From: Paenibacillus segetis
Lineage (GTDB): Bacteria > Bacillota > Bacilli > Paenibacillales > Paenibacillaceae
NCBI RefSeq assembly: GCF_014639155.1
Contig: NZ_BMFT01000001.1
Location: 558,001-622,000 of the forward strand
Direction of reading: 5' to 3'
DNA: 64,000 nt
Made by a program: the position numbers and the translations under genes. The notes beneath the pieces were generated by a model that made no database searches, was not told where the DNA came from, and saw only the letters and a list, made by a program, of their open reading frames with translations. This document shows positions 17,789 to 25,443 of this stretch, one piece after another (the first letter of the stretch is position 1; each line of letters starts with the position of its first letter).

Positions 17789-18621
17789 TGGAGACGAAAG
17801 CCAAGAGCAGATGGAACATTGCGACAGAGATCATTATGGTCGTCATTGCTTTTATTTTCCTAGCTCCGTTCTACTTCTTGTTCGTGAATTCGGTGAAATC
17901 ATTCGGTGAGATCCTGAGTGATGCTGCTAGTTGGCCAACTAAATTCAGCTGGGCTAACTACGCCAAAGCCTGGGACCTAGCACGCTTCTCGGAAGCCTTT
18001 GTCAACTCCTTGACCATTACCATTATTAGCGTTCTATTGATTTCGTTAATTAGTGCAATGGCCGCCTACCGAATGGTTCGCGCGGATTCCAAATTCAATA
18101 GAGTTTTGCTTCTATTGTTTGTGGCAGCAATGGTCGTTCCTTTTCAAACGATCATGATACCTGTACTGAAGATTGTAAACGTCTTAGGTGTTAACAACAG
18201 CATGATCGGCTTGTTGATAGCTTACCTAGGTCTTAACGTTCCAATGGCAATCTTCTTGTTCCACGGCTTTATTAAATCCGTACCACTTGAGATCGAAGAA
18301 GCGGCTACGGTTGACGGATGTAATCCAATTACGGTATTCTTCCGAATTGTACTGCCTTTGCTCAAACCCATGTTAATGACCATTATCGTATTGAATGCTC
18401 TAGGAATATGGAATGATTACTTACTACCGTCACTCATTCTACAGAGTCCAAACTTAAGAACGATTCCACTAGCTACATTCTCATTCTTTGGGCAATATAC
18501 GAAGCAGTGGGATTTGGCTCTACCGGCGCTCGTGCTTGGTATTGCACCGATCATTGTGTTCTATTTGTTCATGCAGCGTTACATCGTTGAGGGAATAGCG
18601 GCAGGCTCGGTGAAGGGTTAA
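17788..18621 (+). CDS. CUT1 sugar ABC importer permease (MalG/LplC type)
   Basis: A 277-residue permease of the MalG branch. Markers are the N-terminal FLAPFYFLFVNSVKS block, the EAA motif EEAATVDGCNPITVFFRIVLPLLKPML, WNDYLLPS, and the terminal MQRYIVEGIAAGSVKG, which is nearly invariant in CUT1 second permeases. It overlaps the first permease by one base (TAATG). Its stop codon sits in the loop of a perfect hairpin. Confidence 0.9.
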   Translation: METKAKSRWNIATEIIMVVIAFIFLAPFYFLFVNSVKSFGEILSDAASWPTKFSWANYAKAWDLARFSEAFVNSLTITIISVLLISLISAMAAYRMVRADSKFNRVLLLLFVAAMVVPFQTIMIPVLKIVNVLGVNNSMIGLLIAYLGLNVPMAIFLFHGFIKSVPLEIEEAATVDGCNPITVFFRIVLPLLKPMLMTIIVLNALGIWNDYLLPSLILQSPNLRTIPLATFSFFGQYTKQWDLALPALVLGIAPIIVFYLFMQRYIVEGIAAGSVKG

Positions 18622-18631
18622 TCCCTTCACC
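18609..18631 (+). repeat. Perfect hairpin spanning the stop codon of the MalG-type permease
   Basis: GGTGAAGGG (18609-18617) pairs with CCCTTCACC (18623-18631) around the loop TTAAT, which holds the TAA stop. No T tract follows, so it is not a terminator. It may stop 3'-5' decay or mark a processing point that favours the downstream binding-protein message. Confidence 0.6.
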
Positions 18632-18690
18632 AGAGGACACCGTTCCAAATAAATAAGTTAGAATAAAAACTACAAGGGGGAAGATCAGAA

Positions 18691-19995
18691 ATGACGAAGA
18701 AACGGCTTGGAATGTTCTTATCAGTTATGTTGGTAATGAGTATGCTGCTTGCAGCTTGTGGTGGTAATAAAAACACGGATACATCAAACTCGGCTGGAAA
18801 TGGAAGCGCTGGCAAAACTGGTGAAGTTAAAACAGTTAAAATATTTCAGTTCAAAACCGAAATTGTTGAAAGTCTGAATGAGCTAAAGGTAGAGTTTGAA
18901 AAGGAATATCCGAATATTAAGCTTGATATACAAACGATAGGTGGCGGTGCCGACTACGGTGCAGCTTTGAAAACGAAGTTCGCTTCTGGTGATGCACCTG
19001 ATATTTTCTCCAATGGTGGATATGCTGAAATGGATACCTGGATGGACAAGCTAGAAGATCTGTCCGATCAACCATGGGTAAAAGATCTAATTCCTTTGGC
19101 TGCAGAGCCTATGACGAAAGACGGCAAAGTGTATGGTATGGCCATGAACCTTGAAGGTATTGGATATGTATATAACAAAGATTTGTTTGAGAAGGCTGGA
19201 ATTACCGAAACTCCAAAAACAATCAGTGAGCTTGAAGAAGCTGCTAAAAAATTACAAGCCATTAACGTAATTCCTTTTGGTAACGCATATCAGGAATGGT
19301 GGTTGATCGGGAACCAAGGGATCAGCGTTGCATTCTCACAACAAGATGATGTGGACGCCTTTATCAAAGGTCTGAATGAAGGAACGACAACCATCGTTGG
19401 TAATGAACGTTTCAAAGAATGGAGCAACTTGCTTAACCTTACTGTGAAATACGGTCAAAAGAATCCTTTGACCACAGATGCTAACACTCATTTAGCGATG
19501 TTCGCCAATGGTGAAATTGCCATGATGCAAGAAGGTAACTGGTCGCAAACCCTGATCGACAACATTAATCCAGATATGAACATCGGTATGTTCCCTATGC
19601 CAATTAGTGATGATGCTGAGAAGAACGACAAGTTGACCGTGGGTATTCCAGCTAACCTTGTTGTGAATAAAGATTCTGGCTCGAAGGAAGAAGCTAAGAT
19701 ATTCCTTAACTGGTTGGTAACTTCTGATATGGGTAAAGAGTACATTGCGAAGAAATGGAAATTCATCCCTGCTCTATCTACAATTCCGGCAACTCCTGAA
19801 GATATCGGTATGTTAGGTGCAGACGTATGGGAGTATGTTAAAGCAGATAAAGTGTATGGCTTGCAATCCTCTAAATTCCCTGATGGTGTTACTCAGGAAT
19901 TCGCCAGCGTAATTCAACAATTAATTGCTAATAAAGTGGATGTGAACGGCTGGATGCAAGGTATGCAAAATGCTTGGGATAAGCTCAAAAAATAA
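18691..19995 (+). CDS. CUT1 sugar ABC importer substrate-binding lipoprotein
   Basis: A 434-residue lipoprotein with the lipobox LLAAC and lipidated Cys23. The fold is extracellular solute-binding family 1. Markers are VKIFQFKTEIVESLNELKVEFEKEYPNIKLD at the start of the mature lobe, KTKFASGDAPDIFSNGGYAEMDTW, and MFANGEIAMMQEGNWS in the middle. GGGGGAAG precedes the ATG. It resembles the binding protein at 55131, so the two systems may handle related oligosaccharides. The sugar cannot be named from sequence. Confidence 0.9.
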   Translation: MTKKRLGMFLSVMLVMSMLLAACGGNKNTDTSNSAGNGSAGKTGEVKTVKIFQFKTEIVESLNELKVEFEKEYPNIKLDIQTIGGGADYGAALKTKFASGDAPDIFSNGGYAEMDTWMDKLEDLSDQPWVKDLIPLAAEPMTKDGKVYGMAMNLEGIGYVYNKDLFEKAGITETPKTISELEEAAKKLQAINVIPFGNAYQEWWLIGNQGISVAFSQQDDVDAFIKGLNEGTTTIVGNERFKEWSNLLNLTVKYGQKNPLTTDANTHLAMFANGEIAMMQEGNWSQTLIDNINPDMNIGMFPMPISDDAEKNDKLTVGIPANLVVNKDSGSKEEAKIFLNWLVTSDMGKEYIAKKWKFIPALSTIPATPEDIGMLGADVWEYVKADKVYGLQSSKFPDGVTQEFASVIQQLIANKVDVNGWMQGMQNAWDKLKK

Positions 19996-20349
19996 GGTTA
20001 AATAAGATAGAACAACATGATTCTATATCTCAGTGTGTTCAATCTTGAATGAAGGCTGTGAATGAGGGGTGCTTCTGCATATTTCATCTTAATGGATGAA
20101 GCAGAGGCAGCCTTTTTTCTATTCGGGGACAGAGGGAATAGATTGGAATTTCTCCAGTTAGTTGATTATATACATCCTTGCTAAGAGAAAAGAGAAGTTT
20201 TATTCCTACCCCAGTGTGCTGTATGGATGCTCCAGAGAAAATATATTGGACATGGAAGCCTATGGCGTCGACATTCTGGAGATTCCGTCTTAGTATAAGT
20301 ATACTAGGCAGTTCATTTATTGGACTTATACGATAGGAGTTAATCATCG
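19996..20349 (+). other. Intergenic region before the ribosomal protection gene
   Basis: It holds the terminator of the sugar importer (20067-20120), then about 230 bases with no convincing gene. A perfect palindrome, AGTATA-AG-TATACT, lies at 20292-20305. The Shine-Dalgarno AGGAGT (20335-20340) sits nine bases before ATG 20350. I see no clear leader peptide like that of tet(M). Confidence 0.5.
20067..20120 (+). terminator. Terminator of the first CUT1 importer operon
   Basis: A long hairpin: GGTGCTTCTGC (from 20068) pairs with GCAGAGGCAGCC (20101-20112), apart from one mismatch and a wobble, with an inner perfect stem TTCATC/GATGAA, followed by six T. Confidence 0.85.
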
Positions 20350-22326
20350 ATGACACTTTCAGGCGCCAAACGGCTTAATGTGGGTATTTTTGCCCATGTA
20401 GATGCGGGTAAGACCACAACGACCGAACATATTCTATACGAAAGTGGACGAACCCGGGCTTTGGGTAGTGTGGATGCAGGTACCGCGGTAACGGATTCAA
20501 TGGATATTGAAAGACAGCGGGGAATTTCTGTACGGGCGGCTATGACTTCATTTACTTGGAAGAACGTTCAAATCAACCTTGTGGATACGCCAGGTCATGT
20601 CGACTTTCTCTCGGAGGTCGAGCGTTCACTAAGAGTGATGGATAGTGCTGTATTAATCATCTCAGCGGTGGAAGGAGTGCAGCCGCAGACCGAATTGATC
20701 TGGAATGCACTGCGGAAGCTTAAAATACCTACATTGATTTTTGTGAATAAGATGGACCGGATTGGTGCAGATTCGAAGCGAGTGTTGGAGCAAATTAGAA
20801 CTTATCTGTCTCCGGATGTTCTACCGATCCAATTGCCACTCGGACATGAACAAGATTTTTACACCGCAGTAGATTTATGGTCCACTGATGCTGATCCTGA
20901 TGCTCAGCAGTCATTGTTTGAAAGTTTGGCTGAACGGGATGAATCCCTTTTAGAGTCATATATTAGCGGCGAAGATATTTCCTTGGAACAATGGCGAGAA
21001 TATGCGGTGAATTGGTCAAAATCTGCAAACATATTTCCATTGCTGTACGGATCGGCCGCCAAAGGAATTGGAATTACCACGTTATTGGACGCGATGGTCG
21101 CTTATTTACCTGAAGCGGGCGGTGATGCAGAGTCGCCATTGTCCGGGATTGTCTTCAAAATTGAACGAGACAAGAGTATGGGCCGGATGGCATTCGTTCG
21201 TTTATACGAAGGTACCTTGCGGAATCGAGATATGATCATCAATCACACACAGAGCATCCAAGAAAAAGTTACGCAGATTCGCAAAGTAGATGGGGGTCAA
21301 AGTGAGGATCTGGGATTATTAATGGCGGGAGATATTGCAGCCGTTTGTGGATTAGCTCATGTTCGCATTGGTGATGTGCTTGGGGTACCCGATTCAATTC
21401 CCGCTGAAGCAAAGTTAGCCATCCCACTATTGACCGTTCGGGCGCACTGGAACAACGAGGTGGACTATCCCAAGGTTGTGCAGGCACTTCAGGAATTATC
21501 CGATGAAGATCCACTCTTGGATGTCCAGTGGTTACAGGATGAACGGGAACTACATGTAAAGGTAATGGGACCTATTCAACTTGAGATATTGAGTAGTGTA
21601 CTGGAGACAAGGTACGGTCTGCAGGTGACTTTTGGTAAGCCGTCGGTTATTTATAAAGAGACACCGAAGTCGGTGGGGGAAGGATATATTGCTTATACGA
21701 TGCCTAAGCCGTGCTGGGCGGTTCTTCGCTTCCGCATCGAACCAGGGCCGCGGGGCAGTGGTCTACAATATGATGCTCAGGTAAGAACAGATGACTTGTT
21801 GCTCCAATATCAGAATGAAGTAGCAAGGCGCGTACCCGAAGCCTTACAGCAAGGATTATTGGGATGGGAAGTTACGGATTTGAAGGTGACTTTGATCGAA
21901 GGACAGCATCATGTATGGCATACTCATCCACTTGATTTTGCTGTCGCTACTCCGATGGGCATTATGGATGGTTTGGCAAACGTAGGGACTATATTGCTTG
22001 AACCTATCCTGCGGATTCGGATCGTTGTACCCGAGGAGAATGGGGGGCGGGTCATGAACGATTTGGTACAAATGCGGGGAACGTTTGAGCCACCAGTACT
22101 TCAAGGAGATCGAATGGTAATCGAAGGCTATTTGCCAGTAGCAACCTCCATTGATTATCCAATTGAATTAAGCTCATATACAAAGGGTCGAAGCACGTTT
22201 ACATCTTTTTTCGCTGGTTATGAAGAATGTCCTAGTGATGTAGTAGCTGAGCGAACTCGAAGAGGGGTTAACCCGTTAGATCAATCAAAGTATATTCTAA
22301 GCGTTCGTAAAGCACTGCTAGGGTAG
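20350..22326 (+). CDS. Tet(M)/Otr(A)-type ribosomal protection GTPase
   Basis: A 658-residue translational GTPase. G1 is AHVDAGKT (15-22), the switch I region is ERQRGIS (54-60, Ser where EF-G and Tet(M) have Thr), G3 is DTPGH (79-83) and G4 is NKMD (133-136). LGSVDAGTAVTD matches the LGSVDKGTTRTD block of ribosomal protection proteins. The domain IV loop reads HHVWHTHPLDF, the same length as the Tet(M) drug-site loop but with different tip residues, and unlike EF-G. Such proteins release tetracycline from the ribosome. Whether this chromosomal member gives resistance or has another ribosomal role is open. Confidence 0.78.
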   Translation: MTLSGAKRLNVGIFAHVDAGKTTTTEHILYESGRTRALGSVDAGTAVTDSMDIERQRGISVRAAMTSFTWKNVQINLVDTPGHVDFLSEVERSLRVMDSAVLIISAVEGVQPQTELIWNALRKLKIPTLIFVNKMDRIGADSKRVLEQIRTYLSPDVLPIQLPLGHEQDFYTAVDLWSTDADPDAQQSLFESLAERDESLLESYISGEDISLEQWREYAVNWSKSANIFPLLYGSAAKGIGITTLLDAMVAYLPEAGGDAESPLSGIVFKIERDKSMGRMAFVRLYEGTLRNRDMIINHTQSIQEKVTQIRKVDGGQSEDLGLLMAGDIAAVCGLAHVRIGDVLGVPDSIPAEAKLAIPLLTVRAHWNNEVDYPKVVQALQELSDEDPLLDVQWLQDERELHVKVMGPIQLEILSSVLETRYGLQVTFGKPSVIYKETPKSVGEGYIAYTMPKPCWAVLRFRIEPGPRGSGLQYDAQVRTDDLLLQYQNEVARRVPEALQQGLLGWEVTDLKVTLIEGQHHVWHTHPLDFAVATPMGIMDGLANVGTILLEPILRIRIVVPEENGGRVMNDLVQMRGTFEPPVLQGDRMVIEGYLPVATSIDYPIELSSYTKGRSTFTSFFAGYEECPSDVVAERTRRGVNPLDQSKYILSVRKALLG

Positions 22327-22350
22327 GGGAAAAGGCCTTGAATAAATATA

Positions 22351-22398
22351 AGAGACTGGTTTCAAGTAGATCGATCCTACTTGAAACCAGTCTCTTTG
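22351..22398. terminator. Bidirectional terminator
   Basis: A perfect 19-base stem (22351-22369 with 22377-22395) around a seven-base loop. T-rich flanks on each strand let it end both the plus-strand GTPase gene and the minus-strand HAD gene that converges on it. Confidence 0.92.
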
Positions 22399-22421
22399 AG
22401 CTTTCACAAAGAATAATGACC

Positions 22422-23147
22422 TTAGTTCTTCCCAAGCAAACAAGCCGTCAAATCAGCATAGCTAGCGCAGCGATGATGGGGGCGATGTGCGGATTCAGGT
22501 TGTACCCCTCGGTGGTTGAACCAAATAACGTTCCATTCAGCACTTGAGGCACCAACGACATCGTTGCGCCAAGAATCACCAACATAATAGCAGTTGGAAG
22601 CGATCAATCCAAATTTATTGGCGACATGATCAAATAGCTTACGGTCAGGTTTTGTTATACCGAGTGCACCTGAGATAAAGATCTGTTCAATTGGAATGAT
22701 GTTCAAGAGATCTAGCGCATGGATTTTGTTCATCTGGTGTTCAGGGGGACCATTTGTAATGATTCCAACGAGAACCCCTTGAGTTTGCAACTGTTGTATC
22801 AATTGTAGTGCTCCATCGAACATTTCGATTTCGAATTGTTTACTAAGATACTCGGCTTGTATAGCTGCAGCCTGCTCTGTAGGAATTGTAATATCGAACT
22901 CGGCGAGCGAGAGCTGGAAGCGGCTATTACGCATAGCTTCCAAATCACGCTCCAGTGTTGGTGTTCCTCCGTACTCTGCGGATAGCTTATCGCTGTAATA
23001 GCGCATCCGGTGATAAGCGGGTTCGTAAGGGAAATCATCGCCAGTCGACAGAATAGTTTGCAGTGCAAGGCGAAAAGGGATTAAGTGATCGTAAAGTGTA
23101 TCGTCTAAATCAAAAAAAACTGCTCTTTGTGTTGTGTTGGATTTCAT
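22422..23147 (-). CDS. HAD family hydrolase, YjjG/phosphatase-like
   Basis: A 241-residue haloacid dehalogenase superfamily protein. Motif I is FFDLDDTLYD with nucleophile Asp13 and acid Asp15, motif II is GIITNG, motif III is the Lys in GITKPDRKLF, and motif IV is YYVGDSWRNDVVGA. Together with a helical cap this fits small-metabolite or nucleotide phosphatases. A longer reading frame begins at 23198, but the predicted promoter would start transcription only about eight bases before it. ATG 23147 follows GGGGAGAG and is preferred. Substrate unknown. Confidence 0.82.
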   Translation of the reverse strand: MKSNTTQRAVFFDLDDTLYDHLIPFRLALQTILSTGDDFPYEPAYHRMRYYSDKLSAEYGGTPTLERDLEAMRNSRFQLSLAEFDITIPTEQAAAIQAEYLSKQFEIEMFDGALQLIQQLQTQGVLVGIITNGPPEHQMNKIHALDLLNIIPIEQIFISGALGITKPDRKLFDHVANKFGLIASNCYYVGDSWRNDVVGASSAEWNVIWFNHRGVQPESAHRPHHRCASYADLTACLLGKN

Positions 23148-23212
23148 AAGATGCAGACTCTCCCCTTTAAGCGGAGAATATAGTTTAAGCCTCCGCATGG
23201 TATGTACGGACC

Positions 23213-23242
23213 ATTATACCGGGAGGGGGTGTTATTGGACAA
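23213..23242 (-). promoter_or_regulatory. Sigma-A promoter of the HAD gene
   Basis: Read on the minus strand: TTGTCC (23242-23237), an 18-base spacer and a perfect TATAAT (23218-23213). Transcription should start near 23206, which decides for the downstream start codon of the HAD gene at 23147. It lies only seven bases beyond the end of the TPM gene. Confidence 0.7.
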
Positions 23243-23248
23243 GATCAT

Positions 23249-24076
23249 TTAGAATCTTCGACTTGCACCGCCACCACCAGAGGAACCGCCTCCTCCTCCG
23301 CGACCGCCACCGCCAAATCCGCCACCACCACCGCGTCCACCGCCACGACCAAGTATACTGAAGAGGAAGAACGTTAGAGTACCGTGGAAGAAAATGAAGT
23401 CTATCGCGAGAAAGATGACAATTAGGATGATCCAGCCAATCGGTAGATCTCTTTTTTGGTTATCTGTGGTTTGCGGTACCGAAATATTCTGCGGAGTTAA
23501 TTGGTCTTGTACACCATATTCTTTGGCTACTTCGTTATATAACGTCTTATAGGTTTCTACAATGGCTTCACCAGGCTGATTATTCACCAAATATGGGATA
23601 GTTACATTATCTAGAATTCGACCTACTTTACCGTCGGGTAAGGCTCCTTCTAGTCCATATCCTACCTCAATGCGAAGCGGGCGATTACCAGGTTCCCCGT
23701 CTTCCATCGATAATAATAGGAGTACACCGTTGTTGAGCTTCTTGTCACCTAGTCCATATTTTCTAAGCGCCTGTAGGGCATATTCTTCAACCGTGTAACC
23801 ATCTAGTGTCGTTACGGTTAGTACTCCAATTTGCGCCTTTGTACGATCCTCAAGTGCTCTACCAAGTCTGATAAGTTCATTAGTTTGCTCTCTGGACAGT
23901 AGATTCTCGAAATCCTGAACGTAGATATCACCACGAGGCTCAGGGATGGCCGGAGCCGCACTGACCATTGGGGCAAGCGACAGGAGCAGGACGAGCATCA
24001 GGGTCAATACCCTGAGGTATCGCCCATGACGCCGGACTATGTTCTGAATGAAAGAATCAAGTCTCAAATGATTCAT
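23249..24076 (-). CDS. TPM-domain protein with glycine-rich tail (YgcG/YdjH-like)
   Basis: A 275-residue exported membrane protein. A signal sequence (about residues 22-42) ends at SAAPA. The TPM domain (about 50-180) has VQDFENLLSREQTNELIRLGRALEDRTKAQIGVLTV and NNGVLLLLSMEDGEPGNRPLRIEVGYGLEG. A membrane helix follows (about 205-230). The tail is almost pure Gly with Arg/Ser. TPM proteins are linked to membrane and photosystem repair in plants; bacterial members are found with LemA or in the sigma-W regulon of B. subtilis. It overlaps the LemA gene by four bases. Confidence 0.85.
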   Translation of the reverse strand: MNHLRLDSFIQNIVRRHGRYLRVLTLMLVLLLSLAPMVSAAPAIPEPRGDIYVQDFENLLSREQTNELIRLGRALEDRTKAQIGVLTVTTLDGYTVEEYALQALRKYGLGDKKLNNGVLLLLSMEDGEPGNRPLRIEVGYGLEGALPDGKVGRILDNVTIPYLVNNQPGEAIVETYKTLYNEVAKEYGVQDQLTPQNISVPQTTDNQKRDLPIGWIILIVIFLAIDFIFFHGTLTFFLFSILGRGGGRGGGGGFGGGGRGGGGGSSGGGGASRRF

Positions 24077-24711
24077 GCCCCAGTTCTCGCCGAAACGGCT
24101 GTGTTGTTATTGAAGCGTAGTGAGGTATCCTCCGTTCCGAAATCTACTTCAGGATTATTTCTCGATTCTGGAGTCGTTTCGAAGTAATCTTTTTTGTCGA
24201 AGCCAAGTATACCGGCCATTAAATTCCCTGGAAAACGCTTGATCAGTTTGTTGTAATCAGCTACGACATTGTTATAGTCCACTCGTGCCACCGCGATCCT
24301 GTTCTCTGTACCAGCTAGTTCATCCATTAATTGAGTGAACTGAGCGTCAGCCTTCAGGTTCGGATAATTCTCCACAACAACTAAGAGTCGACTCAGAGCA
24401 TTTTGAAGTTGTCCGTCGGCCTCAGCTATTTCATTCGGGGTACGTGCTCCTCCTAGTGCAGCCCGTGCATCGGATACGGATTTGATGACATCTTTTTCGT
24501 GTGCTGCATATCCTTTTACCGTATTGACGAGGTTGGGGATGAGGTCATATCTACGCTGTAGTTGTACTTCAATTTTGCTCCACTCCTGGTCTACTGTCTC
24601 TGAAGCGGTAACGTATTTGTTGTAGTTGCCTGCAAATACCGCTATGAGAATGACAATGAGCCCTATGACGATGACGAGTGGTATCAGACAGCCTTTTCCT
24701 TTGGAATTCAT
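24073..24711 (-). CDS. lemA: LemA family membrane protein
   Basis: A 212-residue LemA protein. One N-terminal helix (about residues 9-28, LIPLVIVIGLIVILIAVFAG) is followed by the diagnostic block NKYVTASETVDQEWSKIEVQLQRRYDLIPNLVNTVKGYA and ENYPNLKADAQFTQLMDELAGTENRIAVAR, a long helical bundle. The function of LemA is unknown, and it commonly sits beside TPM-domain proteins. GGGAGG precedes the ATG at nine bases. A sigma-W-like promoter lies about 120 bases upstream, so the pair may answer cell-envelope stress. Confidence 0.9.
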   Translation of the reverse strand: MNSKGKGCLIPLVIVIGLIVILIAVFAGNYNKYVTASETVDQEWSKIEVQLQRRYDLIPNLVNTVKGYAAHEKDVIKSVSDARAALGGARTPNEIAEADGQLQNALSRLLVVVENYPNLKADAQFTQLMDELAGTENRIAVARVDYNNVVADYNKLIKRFPGNLMAGILGFDKKDYFETTPESRNNPEVDFGTEDTSLRFNNNTAVSARTGA

Positions 24712-24833
24712 AGTTGATTTCCTCCCTTTAAAATAAATAAATAGCTTTCGTTGTAATTTCTAGTTTAAATACTTTGTGTAGTATTCCCAGAAACTAAACG
24801 ATCAAGAAGTGAACAATTCGAAACATAATAAAC

Positions 24834-24861
24834 GATACGATCTGAGTAGCGAAAGGTTTCA
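24834..24861 (-). promoter_or_regulatory. Sigma-W-type (ECF) promoter of lemA-TPM
   Basis: On the minus strand, TGAAAC (24861-24856) is followed after exactly 16 bases by CGTATC (24839-24834). This is the full B. subtilis sigma-W consensus, TGAAAC-N16-CGTA. Predicted leader to the lemA ATG is about 120 bases. Confidence 0.65.
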
Positions 24862-24960
24862 ATAACCGTAACATGACATCATTGAAACAATTTTACCCCA
24901 AAGTTCTTTAGTTGTACTGTAGCTATAAATGTAAGGAACGATATGGGAGGATTACAGAGG

Positions 24961-25056
24961 ATGTTTAAGAATCATTCCGGTGAGGGCCTCAGGTTAAGAA
25001 GGATGCCCGTTCATCTAGTCTTAAGAGCCTTCAGCATGTTTTCCCTTAAGAAATAA
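24961..25056 (+). CDS. Possible 31-residue basic peptide
   Basis: A short frame, ATG to TAA, encoding 31 residues that begin MFKNHSGEGL and end FSLKK, with ten or so basic residues (Arg, Lys, His). GGGAGG (24945-24950) lies ten bases before the ATG. No family is recognised. It occupies the middle of a 450-base gap between lemA and the next gene. It may be a real small protein or chance. Confidence 0.3.
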   Translation: MFKNHSGEGLRLRRMPVHLVLRAFSMFSLKK

Positions 25057-25159
25057 TGTCTATATACTTATAGAGGTAGTTCAAAAGATCAATATGGATC
25101 ACACAATAACTTTTGGACACACATCAGCATGACTATAAAGTATAGAGGAGTTGGCTTAC

Positions 25160-25351
25160 TTGGCTTATGATGACGTGTTGGTACGTCGGAGTGAAATGTT
25201 GAAACGACGGATTGGTGAGATGGTCACCAGGGAAAACCAATATGGACTGGGAAATCAAGAGAGTCATTTTCTTCGCCGAATGGTTCGAGAGCTTTATCAG
25301 ACGGAATTTGAGATGAATGGGAAGCCGGGGGTTAACGTCGGCGAGTCATAG
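25160..25351 (+). CDS. Small charged protein of unknown function, 63 residues
   Basis: A short, highly charged, probably helical protein (MAYDDVLVRRSEMLKRRIGE..., then SHFLRRMVRELYQTEFEMNG). I do not recognise its family. GAGGAG (25145-25150) lies nine bases before TTG 25160, which is a better start than the in-frame TTG at 25151 that abuts the site. A strong terminator follows 14 bases after the stop, which supports a real single-gene unit. Confidence 0.6.
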   Translation: MAYDDVLVRRSEMLKRRIGEMVTRENQYGLGNQESHFLRRMVRELYQTEFEMNGKPGVNVGES

Positions 25352-25364
25352 TAGTTAACGATTT

Positions 25365-25402
25365 AAGGAGATGGCCTGCGATTCGCAGGTCATCTCCTTT
25401 TA
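25365..25402 (+). terminator. Terminator after the 63-residue protein gene
   Basis: AAGGAGATG and CCTGCG (25365-25380) pair with CGCAGG and CATCTCCTT (25384-25399), with one mismatch, then TTTT. It faces the convergent AEC gene and may serve both strands. Confidence 0.88.
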
Positions 25403-25443
25403 TGTATACATAAGTTGTACGTTTACTATGCCAAGCCTATAGA

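Noticed and set aside
20084..20356. 90-residue minus-strand frame before the ribosomal protection gene
   Set aside because: It overlaps the terminator of the sugar importer and the promoter region of the next gene, and its composition is not protein-like.
22338..22547. Plus-strand 69-residue frame after the ribosomal protection gene
   Set aside because: It runs through the bidirectional terminator and the 3' end of the HAD gene, and has no ribosome site.
23249..23345. GC-rich repeat tract read as a DNA repeat element
   Set aside because: It codes for the Gly/Arg/Ser-rich tail of the TPM protein; the repetition is codon-level low complexity.
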